From the NCBI GenBank assembly GCA_000375685.1, contig AQVQ01000012.1:1-26338 (forward strand): 26,338 nucleotides of DNA. The letters run 5' to 3'. How positions within the stretch are numbered: the stretch's first letter is position 1; every line of letters starts with the position of its first letter. Source of the DNA: a crenarchaeote SCGC AAA261-N23. Its GTDB lineage: Archaea; Thermoproteota; Thermoprotei; Gearchaeales; Gearchaeaceae. The notes below the pieces were generated by a model. The model made no database searches, was not told the DNA's origin, and saw only the letters and a list, made by a program, of their open reading frames with translations. A program made the position numbers and the translations under genes. Below, piece after piece: positions 7,045-15,205 of this stretch.

Positions 7045-8169
7045 TAATATAAAGAAATTATCATTTATATTTATACTTTCACTTTTATATAATTTTATCG
7101 AATATATAAACTTGTTTTCAATTATCATTATATTCTCACTTTCTTTTATTTTATTTATATAATGATATAATTCATTTATTACGTTCTTTTGAATGAATAG
7201 GCTTAGTTTCCTAGTTATATAATTATTTAGATCTTTTCTGTTCATTAAGATAAGATTGAAATATTTTAGTTGCAAGTTTTCTGGTATGTCGTCTACTAAA
7301 AATACATTTACTATATTGTCACTATTAAGTATGTTATATAGTAAATCAGTCATGTTAATATTTATATTAAACATATTTCTAAGAACTTCTCTGTTAGTGT
7401 TAAGTATAAATAGGATATTATTTTCTGATGCTGAGTAAAGTAAGTAATGAATGCACAAACTTATAATAAAAAATTTTGAATTTGTAAATACAGCCTCACC
7501 CAATGGCAGTATCAATGCTTTTCTTTCAATAGTTTTCTTTTCTATTTTGATACTCTCTATTACTTTATTTACGTTGGTCAGCTTTGTAATAAGTGAGTAT
7601 CTTATCTCATTTTCAAAAGGCGTTCTAAGTACCATGTTTTTTATATGATCTAACAAATTTGAAATTCCTAGATCTTCAGAATCTTGAGGACGATGCAATT
7701 CTTTGATAACATTAAATAATAAATCTGCTTCTTGATTTGTCAGATTACAGCTATATTTGAAAAGCTCTGTTAAAGTTTTCATTACAAAGGTTGGATCTTT
7801 CTTGTAAAGTTCACTTAGAATATAGTTAATTGACTCTGATACAGAGTAATCAGCATAATGAGTTTCAACAATTTCATTATTAGCATCAATTAAAATAATT
7901 CTAAAGTTCTTCAGTTTATTAACTAAATAATATATGAATCCTTTAATATTTAGATTTTTATTATATAGTATAAAAGAGTTCTTAATTTTTTTGATGCTAA
8001 GTTTTATTTCAACCTTAGCATACGGGTCGATGCCTAATGGAATATATTGTTCCTTTTGATTTAAAATGCTAATTAGATCGTTAAATAATCTAGCAATATT
8101 AAGAGCTAGTATAATGGGAGAACTATCCACAGGGGGATTATTTTTCTTCTTTTTTAAGAAATTAAACAT
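7036..8169 (-). CDS. Unknown protein of the pilus operon (377 aa)
   Basis: I do not recognise this protein. The start is basic (MFNFLKKKKNN) and no signal peptide or clear membrane helix is seen, so it is likely cytoplasmic or membrane-attached through the basic end. The sequence alternates hydrophobic strands and Lys/Asn-rich helices, for example FRIILIDANNEIVETHYADY, NNILFILNTNREVL, IVNVFLVDD and LNLILMNRKDL. These suggest alpha/beta folding of a nucleotide-binding or vWA-like type, but no P-loop or MIDAS motif is evident. It is the last gene of the operon headed by the TFB paralog, overlaps the gene before it by 16 bases, and converges on AK6. By position it may be an accessory assembly or regulatory factor of the pilus. 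Confidence 0.55.
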   Translation of the reverse strand: MFNFLKKKKNNPPVDSSPIILALNIARLFNDLISILNQKEQYIPLGIDPYAKVEIKLSIKKIKNSFILYNKNLNIKGFIYYLVNKLKNFRIILIDANNEIVETHYADYSVSESINYILSELYKKDPTFVMKTLTELFKYSCNLTNQEADLLFNVIKELHRPQDSEDLGISNLLDHIKNMVLRTPFENEIRYSLITKLTNVNKVIESIKIEKKTIERKALILPLGEAVFTNSKFFIISLCIHYLLYSASENNILFILNTNREVLRNMFNININMTDLLYNILNSDNIVNVFLVDDIPENLQLKYFNLILMNRKDLNNYITRKLSLFIQKNVINELYHYINKIKESENIMIIENKFIYSIKLYKSESININDNFFILLG

Positions 8170-8552
8170 TCGAATCTGTTGATTAGTAAGTTTTTTACCT
8201 TCTTAGGATTGAATATCTTTGTTCTATGACCGAAAACCGAATCTAATTTAACTTTTATAATATTAAATTTAAAATCTAGATCTTTAGGTTTTTTTAATAT
8301 GGCCTTATACCATATAAGCGCATATAAAAAACTTCTATTAAGACCTTTATCAATTGTTAGATCAGTAAAGAATATTATGTTAAATTTTTGGCTCTTTATT
8401 TCATTTATTAGGTCAATGATAAGATTCTTATCTAGATTTGATATTAGTTCTGGATTTACTCCTAAAACTGATATAAAAAAATAAGTTAATTTTCTTTTTC
8501 TAACCAAAAATTTTATCTTTAGGGGTTTTTGTTCTAAGTTATTCCTATCCAT
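8154..8552 (-). CDS. Unknown protein of the pilus operon (132 aa)
   Basis: 132 residues, no family recognised. It is basic and shows a possible alpha/beta order: LTYFFISVLGV, then helix NLIIDLINEIKSQ, then FNIIFFTDLTID, then SFLYALIWYKAIL. No membrane segment is obvious. Its ATG lies within the 3' end of the pilin gene (19-base overlap) and its 3' end overlaps the 377-residue gene, so it is translated from the pilus mRNA. The pair with the following gene may be lineage-specific pilus accessory proteins. Confidence 0.5.
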   Translation of the reverse strand: MDRNNLEQKPLKIKFLVRKRKLTYFFISVLGVNPELISNLDKNLIIDLINEIKSQKFNIIFFTDLTIDKGLNRSFLYALIWYKAILKKPKDLDFKFNIIKVKLDSVFGHRTKIFNPKKVKNLLINRFECLIS

Positions 8553-8767
8553 TTAGCAATTTGTGACAAGATATTGTTAATCTGAGTAATGATATTACCC
8601 ATTGAATTGCCTACGTTGTTAAACATTGAAGTATAATAATCTTTTAAACCTAACAAAACCCCCGCAACTATACTTAATACAATTGAGAATGCTACAGCTG
8701 CAATCCCTAACAGTAATCCCTCTTCGATAATAGGTGATCCTCGTCTCTTTTTTAATTTAATTTTCAT
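8534..8767 (-). CDS. Archaeal type IV pilin (class III signal peptide)
   Basis: 77 residues. The positively charged leader MKIKLKKRRG is followed by SPIIEEG and a long hydrophobic helix (residues about 18-42, LLLGIAAVAFSIVLSIVAGV). This is the prepilin signal cut by the archaeal prepilin peptidase, probably after G10, leaving a mature protein of about 67 residues. The C-terminal region is Asn-rich and short, so the subunit is very small. It lies 34 bases after the second TadC-like gene and belongs to the same operon as the ATPase. It is probably the major or only filament subunit encoded here; adhesion function is inference. Confidence 0.88.
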   Translation of the reverse strand: MKIKLKKRRGSPIIEEGLLLGIAAVAFSIVLSIVAGVLLGLKDYYTSMFNNVGNSMGNIITQINNILSQIAKWIGIT

Positions 8768-8801
8768 ATCAAAGTTATTTTTTATTATAATATTTAAACG
8801 G

Positions 8802-9443
8802 CTACAATATTAGCATTAGAACAGAAAAAATCATTAGCTGTGTTAGCCAGAATATGCATGATACAATCAGAACATGTTTCAAGATTTTAGAATAGCTATA
8901 AAATTTATTCATCCCAAGTATCGTAATGAATATTGTTATGAAATAATAAAATAAAATTACAATCATATTCGGGAAAATATAACTGCTGACAATTAAGCCG
9001 TTTATTTTCTTGGATATATTAATGAATTGAATTAGCCAAGGCATGATGGAATAAAAAACAGCTATAGATATGTTCATTATATAAAATTTCTTTTCGAAAG
9101 CGGCAAAAAAGCTTATTATATTATAATAAGCTTGATTTATACTGTATAAGGCATTGAAAATTTTATTCAAATCATTTCTGATTGTTTTACTTAGATTGGG
9201 GATTTCTGCGCTCAGCTCGATTAATTCGGATAGTAATTTGTATTTTAACTTAAAAAGTTTAAGAATTCTATGTACTGGAATTCCTTTATTTAGGAGATTA
9301 ATCTCTTCTTTCAATACTTCATTAAGTCTTGGATCTTCTCTTAGCAAGTCAATCACGATCTTTTCCATGCTATATATTCTGCTTCTTGAAACTATTTGAC
9401 TAATGATATATTTTATATTGCCATATTTTTTATTACTCAACAT
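8802..9443 (-). CDS. TadC/FlaJ-like pilus platform protein, second part
   Basis: 213 residues. The N-terminal cytoplasmic helical part (about 1-115) contains LLRE...LNEVLKEEINLLNKGIP and EIPNLSKTIRNDLNKIF, typical of T2SSF domains. Three hydrophobic segments follow at about 120-142, 150-175 and 187-213. It starts at the last base of the preceding TadC-like gene. Together the two genes make about 383 residues, similar to part of a normal archaeal FlaJ/PilC with two T2SSF domains. It would form the membrane platform that the ATPase drives. Individual similarity is weak and the call leans on context. Confidence 0.65.
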   Translation of the reverse strand: MLSNKKYGNIKYIISQIVSRSRIYSMEKIVIDLLREDPRLNEVLKEEINLLNKGIPVHRILKLFKLKYKLLSELIELSAEIPNLSKTIRNDLNKIFNALYSINQAYYNIISFFAAFEKKFYIMNISIAVFYSIMPWLIQFINISKKINGLIVSSYIFPNMIVILFYYFITIFITILGMNKFYSYSKILKHVLIVSCIFWLTQLMIFSVLMLIL

Positions 9444-9955
9444 TATTTTGTGAATTTATTCCAAATAAATGAGATAGCTAATATAAAAACAAATAATAGA
9501 TATTGTGCATTAATATTCCAAAATATTATTAACAATATCACCAATATCGGAATAAAGTAATATACTATAATTAATGATGCTAAATATAAATCCATTTTAT
9601 TTAAATAATTATCTATATCCATTCTTAATTTATCTAAGAATAATGTTACTTTCTCTATATCTATCTTGTTATTGATAAAGTATTCAGTTATTATTGGAAA
9701 TATATCTATGTTTCTAATCTTTTTGAGAAGCAGCAACAAAATTTTTTCTCCGTTTATGCCCCTAGTAATTAGTTTTTCCAAATCAATAACCTTTATTTGA
9801 GGTGATAAGAGCATAAGTGTTCTCGTTAAATTAAAACCGGCAGATTTCAATAACAAAGCTTTAATAATGATTAAAAGATACTGTAAAGTGTTATGATGAT
9901 ATCTTATAACCTCTTTAAATTGTTCGGAACTATCCATTTTTAATACTTTCTTCAA
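9443..9955 (-). CDS. TadC/FlaJ-like pilus platform protein, first part
   Basis: 170 residues. The soluble helical N-terminal part includes LLSPQIKVIDLEKLI and RGINGEKILLLLLKKIRN. It is followed by two adjacent membrane helices at about 120-165 (YLASLIIVYYFIPILVILLI, then YLLFVFILAISFIW). It overlaps the ATPase 3' end by 26 bases, the usual order ATPase then platform. It is half the usual size, so the platform here is a two-gene version, as with bacterial TadB and TadC. Confidence 0.65.
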   Translation of the reverse strand: MKKVLKMDSSEQFKEVIRYHHNTLQYLLIIIKALLLKSAGFNLTRTLMLLSPQIKVIDLEKLITRGINGEKILLLLLKKIRNIDIFPIITEYFINNKIDIEKVTLFLDKLRMDIDNYLNKMDLYLASLIIVYYFIPILVILLIIFWNINAQYLLFVFILAISFIWNKFTK

Positions 9956-11669
9956 TGTGCATAATATCGCTGATTATTTCGTAAATATCACAGTTACATG
10001 TGGCCATTATTTTTCTAATACATCTTAGCTTAAGCAAGTTTTCTTCATCTAATGAAAAGTTAGTCATGGTTGAATTGTAGATTTCTTTAAAATTGATTTG
10101 CTGATGTTTCTCATCAATCTCTATTTCAAAAACGTTTTTGAGTTTTCTTATTATCTTATTTTCCTCTAAACTCTTTTCCATATATACTATAAGATCTAGT
10201 GAGTTTATACAGATCGGCTGAATTTCGTGCTGGTAAATCCACCTATTAATTAATTCTGGTACTGAAGAAGCATGGCAAGTCATCATTCCTTTTAGCCCTG
10301 CTAACAGCGCATGGAATGCAGCTTGAGAGTGTTCTTTAGTTTGAATTTCACCTAGAAAAATCCAATCAGGAGATCTATGTAGCAACTTTACTATTTCCAT
10401 GCTTTTACTAGAATATTTTTCAGGAACATCTATGGAGCTGGTTTTGATAAATACGCTTTTATCTTTACTAAAATTTGTAGATGCATAAACCTCCTCTACA
10501 TCCTCAATATATACTTTTCTCCATTCTTTAGGCAAATATTCAGATATAGCATTTGCTAGCGTAGTTTTGCCACTATTTGGTTCCCCACATATAACTATAG
10601 ATAACCTTTTTCTTGCACAATATATTAAAAACGCTGCAATTTTTGGTTCAATACTACCTAGTCTAATTAAATCTCTAATTGATAACATTCTTGAAGTAAA
10701 TCTACGAATATCAACTGCCGTATTCAATACAATAGGGAAAACATCCACTGCTATCCTAAAGTTTGCATTGGAATCAATTACATTAATCTTTATAGAGGGG
10801 TTGCTTATGCTTATTTCTTCTCCGCTAATCAAGCTTATCGCTGTTTTAAATTTCTCAACGTCTACGCAGCTCATAAATACATTAGTATCGCATCTACCGA
10901 ATTTTATGTGATCAATATATATCCATGAATTTTCTCGATCAATATATATCTCCTGCACATCATCGTCTTCAAGGACTGCTGCTAACCTTTTTAGATTATC
11001 GCTCGGTCCAGCCATTTTATAAAGCACGCCGAGCTTTTTAAGACTAGAAGAATCATATTGAAAACTTTCTTCTAAAGAAATATAGTAGAGATAACTACTT
11101 CCTTTTCTTATGATTTTTATTGTTGCGCATGGTAAATTTTTTATTTCTTTAATTATGCTTATATTTGCAAACCAGCTTTCGTCAATGTTGATATCAGGCT
11201 CGAAAATTCTATAATAAGTCTCATCTATATCATATCCCATTTCTAAATATAGTGCTATATTATACAAAAATTCTAAGCTATTTATGTTTCTGCATTTTTC
11301 TATTAGAAAATGCCTAAATTTATTATTATTCATTAAAAATTCAACTGGTTCTAATATTATTTTTTTATCATCAATTCTATTTAAATTGAAAATATGACTA
11401 TAAAGTAATTTAAATTTTTTACTATATATAAATTTAACATTATTAATATACTTGGTTAATATTTTTTTATCATATGTCTTAACAATATTATTACCTAGAA
11501 AATGGATCTTTTCAAATTCTAGATGATTTTTAAGGACAAGTTCAAGTATTTTACTTCTACATTCTTTTTTCTTTTCCAGCCCAATTTCATTTTCTTCATA
11601 AGGACAAATCAGTTTCAATATTTCTCCTTTTTTAAATACCTTACAATTATTACAATTACTTTTCGTCAA
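9930..11669 (-). CDS. Type II/IV secretion-family ATPase of the pilus
   Basis: 579 residues. The C-terminal half is a GspE/PilB/TadA motor: Walker A GEPNSGKTT (362-370), Asp box VYIEDVEEVY, Walker B DWIFLGE (435-441) followed by SQAAFHALLAGLKGM, and His box TCHAS (464-468). The N-terminal half is a longer region specific to archaeal pilus ATPases. It begins with four cysteines (C6, C9, C22, C37) that could bind a metal. The enzyme hydrolyses ATP at the membrane to power pilin insertion. It overlaps the coiled-coil gene upstream by 14 bases and the platform gene downstream by 26. The LGEIQ in Walker B replaces the more usual GEIRG. Confidence 0.9.
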   Translation of the reverse strand: MTKSNCNNCKVFKKGEILKLICPYEENEIGLEKKKECRSKILELVLKNHLEFEKIHFLGNNIVKTYDKKILTKYINNVKFIYSKKFKLLYSHIFNLNRIDDKKIILEPVEFLMNNNKFRHFLIEKCRNINSLEFLYNIALYLEMGYDIDETYYRIFEPDINIDESWFANISIIKEIKNLPCATIKIIRKGSSYLYYISLEESFQYDSSSLKKLGVLYKMAGPSDNLKRLAAVLEDDDVQEIYIDRENSWIYIDHIKFGRCDTNVFMSCVDVEKFKTAISLISGEEISISNPSIKINVIDSNANFRIAVDVFPIVLNTAVDIRRFTSRMLSIRDLIRLGSIEPKIAAFLIYCARKRLSIVICGEPNSGKTTLANAISEYLPKEWRKVYIEDVEEVYASTNFSKDKSVFIKTSSIDVPEKYSSKSMEIVKLLHRSPDWIFLGEIQTKEHSQAAFHALLAGLKGMMTCHASSVPELINRWIYQHEIQPICINSLDLIVYMEKSLEENKIIRKLKNVFEIEIDEKHQQINFKEIYNSTMTNFSLDEENLLKLRCIRKIMATCNCDIYEIISDIMHIEESIKNG

Positions 11670-12015
11670 CCTTCTTTAAAAGAAAAGGCAGGTTTTCATT
11701 TATAATTGAATATAAACTGTTAGTTTTATTCTCCACTTCTGCCAGCTTTCTCTCTATAAAATCTACTTTGCTTTTTAATGAGTTCAGATTGGCTTTAAGA
11801 TTGGCTAAATCAAAGCTTAAGCTTAGAACATCTTTCTCTAATGCAGCTAATCCAGAATATTCTTCTTCATCGCTTTCCTTAATATCCTTCGTTAATTCAT
11901 TTATTTTTTCTCGATCAATACCTAAATCCTCCAGTATCTTTTTGATTAATCTAGAACCTATTTTATTTTCCGTTAATATTTTAACGAACTTTTCTAACTC
12001 TATTTTATACGGCAT
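11656..12015 (-). CDS. Coiled-coil protein between TFB and pilus ATPase
   Basis: 119 residues. Residues about 52-115 form a heptad-rich coiled coil (LEKDVLSLSFDLANLKANLN, then VDFIERKLAEVENKTNSLYS). The N-terminal part resembles a small helical domain (FVKILTENKIGSRLIKKILE). No signal or membrane segment. It overlaps the TFB paralog by 11 bases and the ATPase by 14. No family is recognised. By position it may link or regulate the pilus machine, comparable in place to the FlaC/D/E-type proteins of archaella, though no sequence similarity to those is claimed. Confidence 0.6.
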   Translation of the reverse strand: MPYKIELEKFVKILTENKIGSRLIKKILEDLGIDREKINELTKDIKESDEEEYSGLAALEKDVLSLSFDLANLKANLNSLKSKVDFIERKLAEVENKTNSLYSIINENLPFLLKKVDEK

Positions 12016-12985
12016 TTTGTGCTTGACGGATAAATTTTAGAACAAACGGGATATTATCGCGTATTGAATATTCCGGAACGTTACAGACATTTGCTATTTC
12101 TTTTTGGCTTAATGAAGATTTTATTCCAATTCTTTCTGCGATACTTTTATTTGCTAAATAAAGAATTGTAGCCGCGAGTATCAGTGGATTTTTTCCTTGT
12201 AATTTTAGTGTTTCAAACTTATTTACTATTTCTAAGCTTTCATCTTTTACTAGATTTATAAACAGCTTTAATGGTATCTTACTGGTTATTTTAATAGTTT
12301 TATTTCTTTCATCTAGCATTTCCTTTTGTAAAACGTTTATGAACCTCTCCAAATAATTTTTAAGAACGTGCTTATGAGGAATAGGTTTTTCAATCAACTT
12401 CTTATTAATTATTGATGCGCACCATGCTACCTTGCTTTTTACTATTCTATGGCCCACTTTACTATACACTTTCACAACTTCTGAAAGGCTTAAGATTCTA
12501 TCTCCGCCATGTAGCCTGCTGGCTACAAATAGGCAAGCTGCAGCTATTGTAGGCTTAGTAAATTTTAAACTGGAGTTTTTAAATAATTTTGTTGCTTTCA
12601 TATAAAGCGTTAATACGTCTATTGCTAATTGTCTTCCAAATCCTATTTCTGAACAAATTAACATTGTATTATTCAAAATTTCGCTACTTATCTTGGTGGA
12701 AGCTTGAAAAGCTTTTAATTTATCATCGAGTTTTTTAATCTTCAAGAGATAATCTTGAAGATTTTCGTTTAAAGTGTTATTATGATAATCTTTAAACATG
12801 TTGTAGGATGCCATTAATAATTTTCCTCCTAAAGGTAAACTAGGTATATACTTATTATCCTCGCTTGTCATAATTTCATTCGAAAAATTCAATTGACTAT
12901 AAACTAGTCCACATTTCGAGCATACTATTCTATTCTGATAATTCATTAATTCAGACCCACATTCTTTACATCTGCTTAATTTCAT
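12005..12985 (-). CDS. tfb: Transcription factor B (TFIIB-like), divergent
   Basis: 326 residues. The N-terminal zinc ribbon is C6-x2-C9...C22-x2-C25. Two cyclin-like repeats follow: the first is seen in FTKPTIAAACLFVASRLHGG, the second in GKNPLILAATILYLANKS with LSQKEIANVCNVPEYSIRDN, which holds the recognition helix. TFB bridges TBP-DNA and RNA polymerase. The usual B-reader and linker segment (R-A-F/D-x-G-P pattern) after the ribbon is not recognisable; the sequence there is SEDNKYIPSLPLGGKLL. It is probably an alternative TFB. It is the first gene of the pilus operon, overlapping the next gene by 11 bases, which suggests a dedicated or auto-regulated role. Confidence 0.85.
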   Translation of the reverse strand: MKLSRCKECGSELMNYQNRIVCSKCGLVYSQLNFSNEIMTSEDNKYIPSLPLGGKLLMASYNMFKDYHNNTLNENLQDYLLKIKKLDDKLKAFQASTKISSEILNNTMLICSEIGFGRQLAIDVLTLYMKATKLFKNSSLKFTKPTIAAACLFVASRLHGGDRILSLSEVVKVYSKVGHRIVKSKVAWCASIINKKLIEKPIPHKHVLKNYLERFINVLQKEMLDERNKTIKITSKIPLKLFINLVKDESLEIVNKFETLKLQGKNPLILAATILYLANKSIAERIGIKSSLSQKEIANVCNVPEYSIRDNIPFVLKFIRQAQNAV

Positions 12986-13142
12986 CTCAAACGATAGTTC
13001 AGTTCTTCTGATTAAAGTTCAATACAGTTACGATAAGGTTACTTAATAGATTAAAGAAAACTATTATTGCAACATGTATAGTTGTTAGAGTAGATTGAAA
13101 GTATTAATTAATTTTAAGTACTTAAACTAATATTGAGAACAA
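12986..13142. promoter_or_regulatory. Divergent promoter region, TFB / SmAP3
   Basis: 157-base gap. For the + gene, ttttaagta centred near 13115 is about 28 bases before the ATG. For the - gene, ctttaat centred near 13014 is about 29 bases before its ATG. Both suggest leaderless transcripts. I see no box C/D RNA in between. Confidence 0.4.
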
Positions 13143-13559
13143 ATGTCGTTAGCATTTAAAAATAGGGTGATTAATGAATTATTAAATTTGGTGGATAAAG
13201 AAGTAGAGGTTGTTACAACATTGGGCAAATCTTACAAAGGTAAAGTCGTTGGAATAGAGCCTGAAACATTTAATGTAGTATTAGCAGAAGTAAAGGATAG
13301 CGAAAATAATTCTTATTCATTGATAGCTTTGCATGGAGTGATTGTAGGGGAGATAAAACTTATAGGGCATTACTATAACTTAAAAGAACTTGCTGATAAA
13401 TTAGAGAAGATATTCCCAAGATTGGTTACATATGACGAAGTTTCCAAGACAATAATAGTCGCAGACAAGATTAAAGTTCATAGCGATGGCACTGTAGAAG
13501 GAAGCGGACCGTTAGCTGACAAGGTAAGAGCTGCCTGTAATGAATTTTTCAAACGATAA
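13143..13559 (+). CDS. Sm-like archaeal protein with C-terminal domain (SmAP3 type)
   Basis: 138 residues. An LSm fold is seen at about 5-75: LVDKEVEVVTTLGKSYKGKV (Sm1), then GIEPETFNVVLAEV and ALHGVIVGEIKLI (Sm2-like). A C-terminal alpha/beta extension (about 76-138, LADKLEKIFPRLVTYDEVSK and KIKVHSDGTVEGSGPLADKV) is the mark of the crenarchaeal SmAP3 group. These form rings and bind RNA; their role is unsettled. It is the first gene of an operon with tgtA, which starts 5 bases after its stop. That neighbour suggests a role linked to tRNA or translation. Confidence 0.82.
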   Translation: MSLAFKNRVINELLNLVDKEVEVVTTLGKSYKGKVVGIEPETFNVVLAEVKDSENNSYSLIALHGVIVGEIKLIGHYYNLKELADKLEKIFPRLVTYDEVSKTIIVADKIKVHSDGTVEGSGPLADKVRAACNEFFKR

Positions 13560-13564
13560 CCTTA

Positions 13565-15178
13565 ATGTCTTTCGAAATAATCGACAAAACTCTCCTAGCC
13601 AGAATAGGTAAGCTTTACACTAAGAAAGGATTTATCGAGACACCAGCTTTGTTTCCAGTAATTAGTGTTAACCCTAAAAGTGAAATAATAAACTGGTTAA
13701 AGGAATTAGGATGCAAGGCTGTAATCACGAATGCTTATTTGCTTTGGAAAAAATTCAGGGGGAAGAAAATAAATATTCATGAATATTTTTCTTTTCCTTA
13801 TCCCATAATGACAGATTCTGGCGGTTATCAGATACTAAAATACGGGGAAGTAAGTATTACACCTCTCAAATCTCTTAAATATCAAATTAGCATTTCAAGT
13901 GATATATGCACAATTTTAGACTATCCAACAGGATTAACCTCTGATTTCAATAAAGCAAAACGAAGCGTTTCTTTAACTATAAGAAGAGCAAAAATTGCAA
14001 GAAAATTTTTAGAGTCATCTTCTTCTCTAATAGTTGCTCCAATCCAAGGCGGTTTTAACTATAATTTGTTAAAAAAGTGCGCAACTGAAATGAAAAAACT
14101 CGATTATCCTATCTACGCAATAGGCAGTCCGACCGGTTTGATGGAGAAATATGAGTACTCTAAAGTGTTAAAAATGATTTTGGTTGTTAAATCTATTTTA
14201 GGGCCTCAATATCCTATTCATTTATTTGGTGCTGGACATCCAATGTTCTTTCCTTTTATTGTAGCTTTAGGGATTGATAGTTTTGATTCTGCAGCCTATA
14301 GCATCTATGCTAAGGATGACCGTTATTTAACACGGACCAGAACGTATAGACTTGAAGACATGGACTATCTTCCTTGTAATTGTGAGGTTTGTAGAAAATG
14401 GGATGTTCAAGAACTTAAAAGATTGAATAAGGAAGATCGAATTCTATTGCTTGAAAAACATAATTTGTATGTTTCAATAGAAGAAATTAAAAATATTAAA
14501 CTTCATATAAAGGAAGGGACTCTTTGGAACTACTTACAAGAGAAATCTAGGGTTCATCCCTCCCTTTTTGAAGCTTTTCTTCTAATTAAAAATAACATAG
14601 AAGATTTGATCAGGTATCATCCAATTTCAAAAGCAGAGGTCAGAGGAATTTTCTTCTTTGATAAGCTTTCTTCAATTCATCCCGACGTTATAATGTATCA
14701 TAAAAAATTATCAAATAATTTTAGATTTTCAGGGAAAACTCTTATTTTACTCCCCTTCACTAATACCAAACCGTTTATTAGGAGTAGAGAAATTAAATTA
14801 CTGTGTAATTTGCTTAATCAGAAATTAGAAAGAAACTTGCTAGAAAATATAGAAATAGCTATGTACGGATATCCTTTTATTCTTGTCCCTTTAGAATTAT
14901 CAGAAACTTTTCCTAACGCTCAGTGGGAGGGAAATTTAACTAGCTCGTATGTAACTAAAATAACGAAAAATTCAATATCAACCATTTTGAAGCTTAATGA
15001 TCTTTCTAATGTATTAATTTTCTATGATAAAAGATTTGATTCATTAATTAAATTTCTATCTTCGTTAATTGAAATTAAAGGCATAAACCCCTTAATTTTA
15101 AATATAAACAAAAATTTACTTAGATTTATTCGAGAAAACTCTCAGCTAATAATAGATGAGCTAAAAGGAAAGATATAA
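13565..15178 (+). CDS. tgtA: Archaeosine tRNA-guanine transglycosylase
   Basis: 537 residues. Exchanges G15 of tRNA for preQ0 as the first step to archaeosine. Catalytic features: DSGGYQ (84-89, D84), IQGGF (160-164), GIDSFDSAAY (236-245) with D241 as the expected nucleophile, and zinc ligands C271, C273, C276 (CNCEVC). The C-terminal part (about 345-537) contains LILLPFTNTKPFIRSREIKL and PFILVPLELSETFPNAQWEG, which resemble the domain of ArcS-type proteins carrying PCSxxKPYSxS and PLGLVPREL. The cysteine is replaced by Phe, so that domain is not expected to be catalytic. No C-terminal PUA domain is visible, consistent with crenarchaeal enzymes that lack it. Operon with SmAP3. Confidence 0.9.
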   Translation: MSFEIIDKTLLARIGKLYTKKGFIETPALFPVISVNPKSEIINWLKELGCKAVITNAYLLWKKFRGKKINIHEYFSFPYPIMTDSGGYQILKYGEVSITPLKSLKYQISISSDICTILDYPTGLTSDFNKAKRSVSLTIRRAKIARKFLESSSSLIVAPIQGGFNYNLLKKCATEMKKLDYPIYAIGSPTGLMEKYEYSKVLKMILVVKSILGPQYPIHLFGAGHPMFFPFIVALGIDSFDSAAYSIYAKDDRYLTRTRTYRLEDMDYLPCNCEVCRKWDVQELKRLNKEDRILLLEKHNLYVSIEEIKNIKLHIKEGTLWNYLQEKSRVHPSLFEAFLLIKNNIEDLIRYHPISKAEVRGIFFFDKLSSIHPDVIMYHKKLSNNFRFSGKTLILLPFTNTKPFIRSREIKLLCNLLNQKLERNLLENIEIAMYGYPFILVPLELSETFPNAQWEGNLTSSYVTKITKNSISTILKLNDLSNVLIFYDKRFDSLIKFLSSLIEIKGINPLILNINKNLLRFIRENSQLIIDELKGKI

Positions 15179-15205
15179 GAAATTTCAATTATATGGATAA
15201 TTAAT

